In this document: one piece after another, positions 26,552 to 36,187 of the stretch
How the letters are laid out: every line of letters starts with the position of its first letter
How positions within the stretch are numbered: position 1 is the stretch's first letter
From: Dialister hominis
GTDB taxonomy: Bacteria; Bacillota; Negativicutes; Veillonellales; Dialisteraceae
Direction of reading: 5' to 3'
NCBI RefSeq assembly: GCF_007164725.1
Contig: NZ_AP019697.1
Span: 1,098,001-1,162,000 of the forward strand
DNA: 64,000 bases
Translations under genes and position numbers: made by a program
Notes under the pieces: generated by a model
Database searches by the model: none
Told to the model about the DNA's origin: nothing
The model's input: only the letters and a program-made list of their open reading frames with translations

Positions 26552-26587
26552 AAAAAACACCGGGCTGGTTTTGCCCGGTGTTTTTTA
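26552..26587. terminator. Bidirectional terminator between GNAT and GH18 genes
   Basis: The hairpin ACACCGGGC / GCCCGGTGT is flanked by six A residues on one side and six T residues on the other. It can serve both converging genes and closes the long rpsB-to-GH18 series. Confidence 0.9.
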
Positions 26588-28018
26588 CTGTTCCTGCATT
26601 TCCTGCAGTTTCTGTTTTTTCTCCGCCAAATAGTCATGCAGGGAGAAATTATCAATATCGATTTTACCGTTTTTCTCCTGATTCTCTTTTACATTCAGAA
26701 GCTCAGAGAATGTATTTTCAGCTTCAAAGCCATACCGCCAGAATGCTGTACCGCCAAGCCCGTATTTGCCAACCAGGCTCATTTTGTCTTCGAGTGATTT
26801 TGCATCTTCTAACCATGTTTTATAGGCAGTTCCTTTTTCTTTCCAGGAGGAAGTATACTGCTTCTCTTCGTCATTCCATACAGGCCTTAATTTATGCCGG
26901 CTTATGAACTGGTCTGTGTATTTCAGGGTCAGCACCCTTGATTTCCACCTGCCGGATTCATTAACCCAGACTCTTGTATAAAGCGGAAGCCCCAGAATCA
27001 TTTTTTCGCCCGGTACGCTCTTTTTTAAAACCTTGATGCTGTCATCAAGCCATGAATAAGATGCAACAGATCCGGGAACTGTGCTGTTCCCAGGCGTCTC
27101 GTCATAACCCATAATGACTAAATAATCTGCTGCCTTTGCAAGATTTTCTCTGTCATAGCACAAGCTCCATGTAGGAGACCATTCATTGTACACAGTAACA
27201 TCTACTGTTACCATTTTCCCCTGCTCATGCATAGCGCCGGAAAGCTTCTTGATTAAATCAGTATAGAGGTTCTTGTCCTCCTGCTTCATATTTTCAAAAT
27301 CAATATTATATCCGCCCAGATCATATACCTCGGAAATCGCATCTATGCGGGAAATCAGTTTTTCCTGCATTTTGGAATCATGCATAAAGGCAGATGTTCC
27401 GGGAATATCAAAATCATTATGGATCAAAGGCAGTACATTAAATCCGTTATCCTTTATCCCCTTCAAATACACCAGATCGGGAACAAAATCATTTTGAGAA
27501 ACATCTTTATAAGATCCCCAGGTCGGCGAAATTATGATTGCATTGTCTTTACCTGCGTCTTTTATACTGCTGGTGCTGAATTCATGTTCCGGATCCCATA
27601 TGATGACCTGCCGGGACTTCTTTTCTTCTTTCTTCCCGGAATCACGGCTTTCCTTTTTCAACGTGATTTTCTTGTGTTTTTCATCATATTTATAAGTGAT
27701 TCCAGACTGCCCGGCAAAGTATCCAAAATCGACATATGGTTTGCCTGAAATTATCTTGGATGGAATCTGGACGGATTCCTGCCTGCCTGCACCTGATTTC
27801 AGCTTGACGTATATTTTATTTTTTTCTTCTGAAACATCCCACTTCTTCCCTAGTTCAAACGTATTCGGAGAAGCATATAATACGCCTTCATTAAGCAGTA
27901 CTGTTACATTTTTGGCTCCGCTGACTTTTATTTTCGTATTCGGGTCATCAGCCCATGAATGAACCGGCAGCATCAGAAGAAGCATGCCTGCCGCTAATAC
28001 CTTTAGACTTAAATTCAC
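26585..28018 (-). CDS. YaaH-like glycoside hydrolase family 18 protein
   Basis: A 477-residue exported protein: signal peptide (about 1-24), a beta-rich N-terminal region resembling a copper-amine-oxidase-N-like domain (about 30-125), a lysine-rich linker, and a GH18 barrel (about 135-450). The catalytic motif GGYNIDFENM carries the acid glutamate. The segments MGYDETPGNSTVPG and LGLPLYTRVW are typical of the YaaH/SleL group of N-acetylglucosaminidases, which cut peptidoglycan or spore cortex. Here it would act on periplasmic peptidoglycan. It follows the methyltransferase-like gene by 11 bp. Confidence 0.85.
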   Translation of the reverse strand: MNLSLKVLAAGMLLLMLPVHSWADDPNTKIKVSGAKNVTVLLNEGVLYASPNTFELGKKWDVSEEKNKIYVKLKSGAGRQESVQIPSKIISGKPYVDFGYFAGQSGITYKYDEKHKKITLKKESRDSGKKEEKKSRQVIIWDPEHEFSTSSIKDAGKDNAIIISPTWGSYKDVSQNDFVPDLVYLKGIKDNGFNVLPLIHNDFDIPGTSAFMHDSKMQEKLISRIDAISEVYDLGGYNIDFENMKQEDKNLYTDLIKKLSGAMHEQGKMVTVDVTVYNEWSPTWSLCYDRENLAKAADYLVIMGYDETPGNSTVPGSVASYSWLDDSIKVLKKSVPGEKMILGLPLYTRVWVNESGRWKSRVLTLKYTDQFISRHKLRPVWNDEEKQYTSSWKEKGTAYKTWLEDAKSLEDKMSLVGKYGLGGTAFWRYGFEAENTFSELLNVKENQEKNGKIDIDNFSLHDYLAEKKQKLQEMQEQ

Positions 28019-28029
28019 CTTGGTCCCCT

Positions 28030-29211
28030 TTATCGATAATAATGCATGACAAATTCACGAACTAATTGAACCACATTTGGCGTCTTGAAAATGTCTTCAA
28101 ACTGCTTTGCCGAATTTAATTCGATTTCCTTGTCATATAAGAATTTCTCAAATTGTCTCTGAATTTGCTTTATACGGTGCTGATTTTCCCAAAGAGCCTC
28201 ATCTCTGCCAAAAATCTCACGCATGAAGAAATGCATAAGAACCGGCCGGAAATAATATTCCGCAAAGCAGGACTCAATCCAATAATCAAATCTGGTCTTT
28301 CTGATCCTTTCTGTTTTCTTAAGGAATTTCAGATAGAATTCAAGCCCTTCTTCAACACCGGACCAGAAATCGCCAAAAGCAATATCATATTCACCGTCTG
28401 CCTGATGGTCTGCGTAGTCGAATGCATCTGCCTGTACTATGTGGATTTTTTCTTTATGCGGGAATTGCGGAAGCAAAACATCATTGAATATTTTGATGAT
28501 GGAAGGATTCATTTCAACGATGGTGACTGAACCGACTGTTTCCTTTTGCGCTGCCATGAATGCATAGTACCCAAGACCCAATCCATATGTGATTACCTTT
28601 CCCCTCGCCAGACGGAGAGGCTCTTCCATAGACTCTATTTCACTCATTACGAGGCTCATCCAGACTTCTCCGTTTTCCAGAAGAACCGGGAAATTGACTT
28701 TATCGTCAAAGAATCCGGCCTCAGCATGCATGAACACATTATCCGAATGCTGTTTATCATGATACGTCTGGATAAACTCTCCCGGCAGGTAATCATTCAT
28801 CGTCAAAAGGATATGATCTTTTTCAACGGTAGGAATCTTGATGCACTGGTAATAGGGATTATCCGTGATGACTGACGAGGAAAAGCAATGCGTATGCCCT
28901 GATATCATATGAAACAGCGCTCGCTTGAGTTCTTTTTCGCTTAAGAGTTCAGTGATATCAGAATACGGTTCCAGCTCTTTTTTATAGAAGCTGAGACGTT
29001 CTGTCGCATCATCGATCAAATCAAGGAAACCGGTTTCCACCGCATCCCTTACGACTTTATCCTTGGACCTGCCTTTAAAGTCCAGATCTTCCACATACAG
29101 ATGATCCTGCACTTCGCCAAGCATGATCTCTCCTGCAATTTCAGAAATCAGAAACTGCCTCCACAGCCCGCCGGTCACTCTTTCAGCTTCTGGTCCTTTA
29201 ACCAACTTCAT
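28030..29211 (-). CDS. SAM-dependent methyltransferase-like protein
   Basis: A 393-residue cytoplasmic protein with a helical N-terminal half. A Rossmann methyltransferase core starts near residue 205: KVITYGLGLGYYAFMAA (SAM-binding loop), VTIVEMNPSIIKIF (acidic residue of motif II), then IHIVQADAFDYA and YDIAFGDFW. The core resembles spermidine-synthase-type enzymes, but the long N-terminal region is different. I recognise it only as a conserved Firmicute protein of unknown target. It lies 39 bp after comF and 11 bp before the GH18 gene. Confidence 0.7.
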   Translation of the reverse strand: MKLVKGPEAERVTGGLWRQFLISEIAGEIMLGEVQDHLYVEDLDFKGRSKDKVVRDAVETGFLDLIDDATERLSFYKKELEPYSDITELLSEKELKRALFHMISGHTHCFSSSVITDNPYYQCIKIPTVEKDHILLTMNDYLPGEFIQTYHDKQHSDNVFMHAEAGFFDDKVNFPVLLENGEVWMSLVMSEIESMEEPLRLARGKVITYGLGLGYYAFMAAQKETVGSVTIVEMNPSIIKIFNDVLLPQFPHKEKIHIVQADAFDYADHQADGEYDIAFGDFWSGVEEGLEFYLKFLKKTERIRKTRFDYWIESCFAEYYFRPVLMHFFMREIFGRDEALWENQHRIKQIQRQFEKFLYDKEIELNSAKQFEDIFKTPNVVQLVREFVMHYYR

Positions 29212-29250
29212 ATGGCTTTACTCCTTTTAGATAAACTATTTGCATTGATT

Positions 29251-29904
29251 CTATATGGCTCCGCTGGCAATTGTCATTCCGACTACCTTCTCTGCACCGC
29301 CCAGTTTGAGCTCGTGAGCAGCCGCTTCCATGGTAGCGCCGGTTGTATAGACATCATCAACTAAAAGAATCTTCCTGCCTTTCACGTCCATCCCTTTATT
29401 GATATGAAAAGCTCCTTTTATGTTTTTGTACCTTTCCACGCGTGTAAGGAGTGACTGTGTCTCACCCCTGCGCAGACGTACGAGCCCCTGCGGGAAATAT
29501 TCTTTCCCTGCACTTTCCATCCATTTCTGGAACATTTTATCGACCTGGTTGTATCCTCTTTCCTTCATCTTCCTTGATGCAAGAGGCACCGGAATGACAA
29601 TCTTAAAGTCTTCCATCCGGTCCCACCAGGGAAATCTATCAAGCAGGGGCGGAAAGGCTTTTGAAAGTTCTGATTTTCCGTTGTACTTGAGCTGCAGTAT
29701 GCATTTTCTCATCCCGCTGTGATAATCGCAAAGCGTATAGCAGCCGTCTAAATGGTCCGTTACTGATGAATTGATCAGACGGGGATTCCATGTATCATTG
29801 ATGCAGCTGCCGCACCAGATTGTCTTATAGCTGGTAAGCTTTCCGCAGCCGGGACAGCACCAGGGATACAGAAGCTCGGCTGCCATTTCTATAAACCTAT
29901 TCAT
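29251..29904 (-). CDS. ComF-family phosphoribosyltransferase-like protein
   Basis: A 217-residue ComF/GntX protein. An N-terminal zinc-finger-like CCPGCG...WCGSC pair of cysteine motifs (about 16-35) precedes a type I PRTase fold with the PRPP loop ILLVDDVYTTGAT (about 180-192). In naturally competent Firmicutes ComFC is needed for uptake of transforming DNA. No ComFA helicase is adjacent; RecD2 is. The gene overlaps the recD2 3' end by 8 bp. Confidence 0.9.
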   Translation of the reverse strand: MNRFIEMAAELLYPWCCPGCGKLTSYKTIWCGSCINDTWNPRLINSSVTDHLDGCYTLCDYHSGMRKCILQLKYNGKSELSKAFPPLLDRFPWWDRMEDFKIVIPVPLASRKMKERGYNQVDKMFQKWMESAGKEYFPQGLVRLRRGETQSLLTRVERYKNIKGAFHINKGMDVKGRKILLVDDVYTTGATMEAAAHELKLGGAEKVVGMTIASGAI

Positions 29905-32029
29905 GGTTCATCCCTTTGATCAAGGGCAGAAGCAGGCTGTATCTATGCTGCGTGCGTGTCGAGCTGATTGCCTGGGAAAGTGCGCTTTCCGTCGTCACTA
30001 AAATAGTTTTCTTTCTCGCCCTCGTAATTCCGGTATAAAGCAAATTGCGCTGAAGCATGATTCTCTGCTCCGGAAGCAATGCAAAAATGATGGTATCATA
30101 TTCGCTTCCCTGGCTCTTATGCACGGTCGATGCATAGGCAAGCTGGAGGTCTCCCCACTCAGCGCGGGTGTATTCTATTTCCTTCTCATAATATCTTACA
30201 AAAAGTTTGTTTTCATTGACCGCCCAGACAATCCCGACATCTCCGTTGTACACTTTTTTCTCATAATCATTTCTGCGCTGCATGACCTTATCACCTACAG
30301 CAAATGGAAATGGAAGATGATCACTGCCCTGCACCACTTTCTGAATGGATGCATTCAGATGATCGACTCCGCATGCACCCTTGTACATGGGAGAAAGTAC
30401 CTGCATTTTCAGCTTATTATCTTCATCGGCATAGTGGAAGTGCCAGCACAGGGTCATTATTTTATGGAAAGCATCATCCTCAGAATCTGTATATAAGATC
30501 TGGAAATCGCCATTTTCATCCGGGCAGCAGTATTTCCCCTCTCTGATCAGGACAGCATTCTCAATGATTCCGCTTCCTTCCTCCTGGCGGAATATATGAT
30601 TCAATCTCACGACCGGCGCCATTTCACTTTCAATAATTGCCTTAAGAGGATTTCCCGGCCCTACCGGAGGGAGCTGATCCACATCTCCCACAAGAATCAG
30701 ATGCGTGCCCTCTTTCAAAGCGCTCAGCAAGGAATGGAATAAGACGACATCCATCATGGATGCTTCATCAACTATAATAATATCCTCGGATAAGGTATCT
30801 GACTGGTTCTTGTTGAAGTATGCCTCTCCGTTTTCGTGAAGCTCGGCTTCAAGAGCTTTATGAATGGTTTCGGCTTCCCGTCCGCTGGATGAGGACAGCC
30901 TTTTTGCCGCGCGTCCGGTCGGCGCCATTAATTTGACCTTGAGGCCGCACTGTTCAGCCGCATATACAATTGCTTTCACAAGTGTCGTCTTTCCTGTTCC
31001 GGGTCCTCCGGTAATGACAACCAGCCCGAAATCCAGCGATTTTTTTACAGCATCCTTCTGTTCATCTTCCAAAGTAATAAAGTTCGATTTTTCAAACCTT
31101 TCCAAAGATAAATTAACGGATCTGCCTTCAGGCTCCATATCCAGAAGTTTTCTGATCCGCCTTGCTGAATCTGTTTCTGCTTCATAAAGGAAAGGCAGGT
31201 AAAAGTAAGATATGCCTTCATGTATCAGCTCATCAGGCTTATCTCTTCCCGTAAAATCAGCAGCAATCGTACTTACGGAATCATATGAAAGTCCAAGCAT
31301 GGCCGCTGCTTCCTGATAGACCTGATCCTTGGGAGCACAGGAATTTCCCCGGCTGTATTCATACCACAGGGCATTTTTGATGCCATGAGAAATCCTGTCA
31401 GCAGACAGTTCGGATACGCCCATTGCCAGAGCAATCTTATCCACGTCCTGGAAATGCATATCCGGTATGTCGTGAAGGAGCTGGTATGGATCTTCTTTCA
31501 AAATGATATCCAGATCTTCTCCATGCAGAGTCTGCAGATCTGCTGCGAATTTTTCTGAAACATTGACAGACTGCAGGAACAGAATGATATCCTGCAGCCC
31601 TGCCACCTCATCATAGGCTTCTTTGATTTTCTTCAAGCTTTTCGGTCCGATTCCGGGCACATCCAGCAATGCATCGATATTATTTTCAAAGATCTTAAGT
31701 GTTTTATCTCCAAAAAAGTCAACGATCTTATCGGCCATAGCCGGACCAATTCCTGCTATAACGCCTGAAGAAAGATACTTTCTGATTTCTTCTGATTTCT
31801 CCGGGACAAATGCTTGCATCTGCTGCGCTTTGAACTGCAACCCAAAACGGGGGTGCTTGAACCAGCACCCCCGCAGCAATACATGTTGACCGATATAGGG
31901 TAATTCAGAATTTAAAGAGACAGTAACAGTCTTGCCGCTTTCTTTTTCTTCAATCAGAAAAACACAAAAACGGCCGTCCTTACTGGAAAAAATTGTCTTT
32001 TTTACAATCCCCTGAATCTCTTCAGTCAT
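29897..32029 (-). CDS. recD2: RecD2-type ATP-dependent DNA helicase
   Basis: A 710-residue superfamily 1 helicase of the RecD2 branch, which has a long N-terminal extension (OB-like and helix-hairpin-helix, seen as DVPGIGPKSLKKI) and works without RecBC. The helicase core has Walker A GGPGTGKTT, Walker B IIVDEASMMD, motif III GDVDQLPPVGPG and the C-terminal motifs STVHKSQGSE and YTGITRARKK. It has a role in repair and replication-fork processing in Firmicutes. It overlaps the upstream chorismate mutase and downstream comF genes by 8 bp each. Confidence 0.95.
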   Translation of the reverse strand: MTEEIQGIVKKTIFSSKDGRFCVFLIEEKESGKTVTVSLNSELPYIGQHVLLRGCWFKHPRFGLQFKAQQMQAFVPEKSEEIRKYLSSGVIAGIGPAMADKIVDFFGDKTLKIFENNIDALLDVPGIGPKSLKKIKEAYDEVAGLQDIILFLQSVNVSEKFAADLQTLHGEDLDIILKEDPYQLLHDIPDMHFQDVDKIALAMGVSELSADRISHGIKNALWYEYSRGNSCAPKDQVYQEAAAMLGLSYDSVSTIAADFTGRDKPDELIHEGISYFYLPFLYEAETDSARRIRKLLDMEPEGRSVNLSLERFEKSNFITLEDEQKDAVKKSLDFGLVVITGGPGTGKTTLVKAIVYAAEQCGLKVKLMAPTGRAAKRLSSSSGREAETIHKALEAELHENGEAYFNKNQSDTLSEDIIIVDEASMMDVVLFHSLLSALKEGTHLILVGDVDQLPPVGPGNPLKAIIESEMAPVVRLNHIFRQEEGSGIIENAVLIREGKYCCPDENGDFQILYTDSEDDAFHKIMTLCWHFHYADEDNKLKMQVLSPMYKGACGVDHLNASIQKVVQGSDHLPFPFAVGDKVMQRRNDYEKKVYNGDVGIVWAVNENKLFVRYYEKEIEYTRAEWGDLQLAYASTVHKSQGSEYDTIIFALLPEQRIMLQRNLLYTGITRARKKTILVTTESALSQAISSTRTQHRYSLLLPLIKGMNHE

Positions 32030-32318
32030 CTTTCTCTCCTAGAATCAACTTTTTCTGTATATCTTTACTGATATCCATCAACAACGTGTACCATCTGATA
32101 AAATTCTGCTTTTCCGATACATGTTGAAGCAATTCTGAAACTTCCCTTATATTTTTTTCTTCCCGTGCTTCATCGAAAATCGGCTTCTCTGCTTTCAGCT
32201 TATAAGCTGCTACTGCCTTTGAGAGGGTAAGTCTTTTTTCAAATAAGCTGACCAGATCCTTATCAATTTCACGAATATTATTCCTCAGATCATTAAGTTC
32301 TGACTCATTTAAATCCAT
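32022..32318 (-). CDS. AroQ-type chorismate mutase
   Basis: A 98-residue all-helical protein, from ATG 32318 after GAGGAGGGG; an upstream codon at 32348 is unsupported. The family pattern is clear: LRNNIREIDKDLVSLFEKRLTLSKAVAAYK, then KPIFDEAREEKNI. It converts chorismate to prephenate. No other aromatic-pathway gene is nearby. The free-standing domain between proS and recD2, with an 8-bp overlap into recD2, is an unusual context. Confidence 0.88.
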   Translation of the reverse strand: MDLNESELNDLRNNIREIDKDLVSLFEKRLTLSKAVAAYKLKAEKPIFDEAREEKNIREVSELLQHVSEKQNFIRWYTLLMDISKDIQKKLILGEKDD

Positions 32319-32351
32319 AAAATCCCCTCCTCTGCTCGGGCAGTTCAATGC

Positions 32352-34076
32352 TTACAGATTATTTTCACGCAGGTAATTAAGCAGTTCTTCTACTTTTTCT
32401 ACGCAGTTTTCATACGGAACTTCAAATACTTCACCAGTACGGCGGAGCTTGATTTCTACGCATCCGGATTCCTGCCACTTCTTTCCGATAGTGACGCGCA
32501 GCGGGTATCCGATCAGATCCGCATCCTTGAATTTGATTCCGGCTCTTTCTGCCCTGTCATCAAATACGATTTCATCCTGACTGCTTTCAAGTGCATTATA
32601 GAGGCCTTCAGCAGCCTTCATTACGTCTTCTGACTTGTTATTGGCAGGTACGATAACCACTTCGTAAGGAGCAATGGCTACTGGCCAGATTATACCATTT
32701 TCATCATGGTTCTGCTCAATAGAAGCTGCAACCGTACGTGTTACGCCAATGCCATAGCATCCCATGAACATGGGGCGGGACTTGCCGTTGTTGTCAAGGA
32801 ATGTCGCATCCAGTTTTTCACTGTACTTTGTTCCAAGCTTGAAAACCTGGCCTACTTCAATGCCCTTGGTCAGTACGATCTTTCCTCCGCAGTGCGGGCA
32901 GACATCACCTGCATCAATCTGACGGATCGTATCCACCTTCACATTGCCAAAGTCTCTAGCTGGATTGACATGAATGTAATGTTCATCTTTAACATTTGCG
33001 CCGCAGCATGCATCCTGCATTTCCATAACGGAAGCATCGCAGATAATATCAAAGTGCTCAGAGGTTTTTAAACCAATCGGGCTGATGTATCCGGCAGTCA
33101 GTCCGCATGCCTTGAGGTCTTCATCAGATGCCATGTCTACATTGATTGCATTATAAATGCTCTGCAGGCGTACTTCGTTGACTTCATGATCTCCTCTTAC
33201 CATAGCGAGAACTACTGTGTCATCCAGTTTATAAACAACTGCTTTTACGGAAGATTTCACAGGCAGATGGAGGTAATTGCATACCTTTTCAATTGTATGC
33301 TGGCCTGGAGTCTGAACGATTTCTTTTTCTTTGTCATTTTTGACGTCCGATGTTAATGTATTAGGCTTGACGGCTTCGATATTGGCTGCAAAATCACAAT
33401 CTTTGCAGTAAACAATATCTGCTTCGCCGGAATCTGCCAGAACTTCAAATTCATGGGATGCATTGCCGCCGATTGCACCGGAATCTGCAATAACCGGACG
33501 GAATTTCAGTCCGCAGCGTGTGAAGATTCTGGTATAAGCATCATACATCAGCTCATACTGCTTATTCATGCCTTCCTCATCGGCATCAAATGTATAGCCG
33601 TCCTTCATAATGAATTCGCGGCTTCTCATAAGACCGAAACGGGGACGTTTTTCATCTCTGTACTTATTCTGAATCTGGTAAACGGATACCGGAAGCTTTT
33701 TGTAAGAGTTGGTATCCATCTGGATCAGTGTGGTAACCATTTCTTCATGTGTCGGAGCAAGACAGTAATCGCGTCCATGCCGGTCTTTCAATTTGAACAT
33801 CTCTTCGCCATAAACATTCCAGCGTCCTGTAGCCTGCCAGATTTCTGCCGGCTGAATAATGGGCATTAAGATTTCCTGCGCACCGGTTTTATTGATTTCG
33901 GTACGGATGATGTTTTCAATCTTCTGGATTGAGCGGAATGCCAGCGGCAGATAAGCATAAGTGCCGTTTGCGATTTTTCTCATCATACCTGCCTTAAGCA
34001 TGTACTTATGGCTCATAACTACGGCGTCAGATGGTAATTCTCTTAATGTAGGACTGTACAGTTTAGATGCTAACAT
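32352..34076 (-). CDS. proS: Prolyl-tRNA synthetase
   Basis: A 574-residue bacterial-type class II synthetase charging tRNA-Pro. Class II motif 1 is at NGTYAYLPLAFRSIQKIE and motif 2 around KYRDEKRPRFGLMRSREF. The inserted editing domain lies at about 230-400, and motif 3 is in FMGCYGIGVTRTVAA. The C-terminal anticodon-binding domain holds VVIVPANN. There is no T-box upstream; it lies inside the operon 33 bp before the chorismate mutase and touches the end of ispG. Confidence 0.97.
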   Translation of the reverse strand: MLASKLYSPTLRELPSDAVVMSHKYMLKAGMMRKIANGTYAYLPLAFRSIQKIENIIRTEINKTGAQEILMPIIQPAEIWQATGRWNVYGEEMFKLKDRHGRDYCLAPTHEEMVTTLIQMDTNSYKKLPVSVYQIQNKYRDEKRPRFGLMRSREFIMKDGYTFDADEEGMNKQYELMYDAYTRIFTRCGLKFRPVIADSGAIGGNASHEFEVLADSGEADIVYCKDCDFAANIEAVKPNTLTSDVKNDKEKEIVQTPGQHTIEKVCNYLHLPVKSSVKAVVYKLDDTVVLAMVRGDHEVNEVRLQSIYNAINVDMASDEDLKACGLTAGYISPIGLKTSEHFDIICDASVMEMQDACCGANVKDEHYIHVNPARDFGNVKVDTIRQIDAGDVCPHCGGKIVLTKGIEVGQVFKLGTKYSEKLDATFLDNNGKSRPMFMGCYGIGVTRTVAASIEQNHDENGIIWPVAIAPYEVVIVPANNKSEDVMKAAEGLYNALESSQDEIVFDDRAERAGIKFKDADLIGYPLRVTIGKKWQESGCVEIKLRRTGEVFEVPYENCVEKVEELLNYLRENNL

Positions 34077-35147
34077 TTAATTTTCCCCTTCGGTTTCAAA
34101 TTTTTCAATTTCTTCCATAAGCGCATCAATCAATTCATTTTCCGGTACGCTTCTGATGACCTTGCCTTTTCTAAATACCAGGCCACTTCCTACGCCGCCT
34201 GCAATTCCGAAATCAGCTTCTCTTGCTTCTCCCGGGCCGTTGACGGCACATCCCATGACTGCGACTTTAATAGGTTTTTTGAATCTTTTGATCTTTTCTT
34301 CCACTTCTTTGGCCATATCGATCAAATTGACCTGTGTACGGCCGCAAGTCGGGCAGGAAATGAGAACCGGCCCGTACTGCTGGATTCCGACAGAGCTCAA
34401 TATTTCTTTGGCAGCTCTTACTTCTTTCAGCGGATCATCTGTCAAAGATATGCGTACGGTGTCTCCAATGCCGTCCAGAAGAAGCGAACCGATACCGATT
34501 GCGGATTTGACCGTGCCGCGATAAAGTGTCCCTGCTTCTGTGACGCCTAAATGAAGCGGATATTCTACCTTATCTGCCAGTATCCTGTTCGCTTTGACCA
34601 TCATCGGAACATCGCTGGATTTCACAGAAATGACGATATCCCTGAAACCTTCCTGCTCAAGGATACGTACATGTGTCAATGCGCCTTCTACCATGCCTTC
34701 TGCGGTTGGATGCCCGCCGAATTCGTCGAGTATCTTTTCCGGAAGGGACCCTGCATTGATGCCGACACGGATAGGAATATGGACCTTCTTTGCCATATCG
34801 ACTACCTTTATGACATTTTCCATTTTTCCTATATTTCCGGGATTGATTCTCAGCGCATCAATGCCGGATTCCATTGCCGTAATGGCAAGCCTGTAATCAA
34901 AATGGATATCTGCAACAAGAGGTACAGAAACTTTCTCTCTAAGAGCTTTTAAAGCTTCAGCCGCTTTTTTATCCGGAACTGCCACCCGGACAATATCAGC
35001 GCCTGCTTCATGCAGGGCATTGATCTGCGCTGCGGCATATTCAGTATTTACAGGATTGAATGTGCTCATAGACTGAATGGCAACAGGAGCGCCGCCGCCG
35101 ATAAGCACGTTTCCCACTTTTACCTGCCGAGTATTTTCATGGGTCAT
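34077..35147 (-). CDS. ispG: 4-hydroxy-3-methylbut-2-enyl diphosphate synthase
   Basis: A 356-residue IspG (GcpE), an iron-sulphur enzyme of the MEP isoprenoid pathway that makes HMBPP. The cluster cysteines are in LISCPTCGRTQ and AVMGCAVNGPGEAREAD. The TIM barrel has IQSMSTFNPVNTE at the N-terminus and ALRINPGNIG. It lies between rseP and proS and downstream of dxr, so two MEP enzymes share this operon. Length is standard for the short bacterial form. Confidence 0.97.
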   Translation of the reverse strand: MTHENTRQVKVGNVLIGGGAPVAIQSMSTFNPVNTEYAAAQINALHEAGADIVRVAVPDKKAAEALKALREKVSVPLVADIHFDYRLAITAMESGIDALRINPGNIGKMENVIKVVDMAKKVHIPIRVGINAGSLPEKILDEFGGHPTAEGMVEGALTHVRILEQEGFRDIVISVKSSDVPMMVKANRILADKVEYPLHLGVTEAGTLYRGTVKSAIGIGSLLLDGIGDTVRISLTDDPLKEVRAAKEILSSVGIQQYGPVLISCPTCGRTQVNLIDMAKEVEEKIKRFKKPIKVAVMGCAVNGPGEAREADFGIAGGVGSGLVFRKGKVIRSVPENELIDALMEEIEKFETEGEN

Positions 35148-35164
35148 TTAATCACCTGATTCGT

Positions 35165-36187
35165 TTAAAAATTTGAAACATCATTCGCCAACGCGAAAAT
35201 AAATATCATCAATATTATGGATAGTCCCAGCGTCTGGATATAGTAGCCGGTCTTTTGTGACACTTTGTGTCCGATGACCGATTCTGCAAGGATCTGGACA
35301 AACAGTCCCCCATCCAGGATCGGTATAGGCAGAAGATTCAGCAATCCTATATTCAAACTTAAAACCGCTGTAAACAGGAGAAGTGCACCGAAACCTGCAC
35401 TGGCAGCCGCGCCGGACATTTTTGCAATGCCAATCGGCCCTGCAATGCCTTCCGTACTGCCGCCGATCATTGCATAAATCCCCTGACCGGTCATTTTCAA
35501 GACATTGATGCAGTACTTTGAAGCCATGGATACTGCATCTGACAACGAGGCCGTATGCTTTTCAATGGACGGAGCAATTCCAAGCAGAAGTCTTCCGTCA
35601 TCACTTCTCTGTAGCATTATATCATATTCTTCAGATTTGCCCGCTCTTGAAACAATGACACGGGCCGCTTCTCCTTCTCCTAAATCCGAAGTCGAACGGC
35701 TTACATCTGTCCACGCTTCTACAGGATTTCCATTTACAGATATGATTCTGTCCCCTGCCTGCAGTCCTGCCTGCTCAGCAGGCATGCCGGAAATCACATT
35801 TCCAATAACAGGACTGCTGGATACGGTACTATATCCGGAGACAAAAATAACACCGGCAAAAATGAAAAATGCCAGTAAAACGTTGAATGAAGCGCCTGCC
35901 AGAACAACCGCTGACCTGGCCCAAACTGATTTGCTCGAAAATGATTTGGGATTTCCCTGATTATCATCATTCATTCCGGCTATGCGGTTGAAGCCTCCGA
36001 TAGGAATCGCTCTAAGAGAATATACCGTGTCATGCCATTTTATCTTAGCAATACGCGGTCCCATTCCCACCGAAAATTCGTCCACCTGCATTCCCGTCCA
36101 CTTGGCCAAGATAAAATGGCCAAATTCATGGCAAAGAATAACGACAGTCAGTGCAAAGATAGGCGCAAGAATATAGTGAATCAGCAT
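35165..36187 (-). CDS. rseP: RseP-family site-2 intramembrane protease
   Basis: A 340-residue membrane metalloprotease. The zinc motif HEFGH is in the first membrane helix (about 20-24), there is one PDZ domain (about 125-205), and the third ligand motif LLPIPILDGG (about 287-296) lies near the end. It cleaves membrane-bound regulators or remnant signal peptides. In Firmicutes it commonly sits between dxr and ispG/proS, as here. Its start overlaps the dxr stop by 7 bp. Confidence 0.95.
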   Translation of the reverse strand: MLIHYILAPIFALTVVILCHEFGHFILAKWTGMQVDEFSVGMGPRIAKIKWHDTVYSLRAIPIGGFNRIAGMNDDNQGNPKSFSSKSVWARSAVVLAGASFNVLLAFFIFAGVIFVSGYSTVSSSPVIGNVISGMPAEQAGLQAGDRIISVNGNPVEAWTDVSRSTSDLGEGEAARVIVSRAGKSEEYDIMLQRSDDGRLLLGIAPSIEKHTASLSDAVSMASKYCINVLKMTGQGIYAMIGGSTEGIAGPIGIAKMSGAAASAGFGALLLFTAVLSLNIGLLNLLPIPILDGGLFVQILAESVIGHKVSQKTGYYIQTLGLSIILMIFIFALANDVSNF

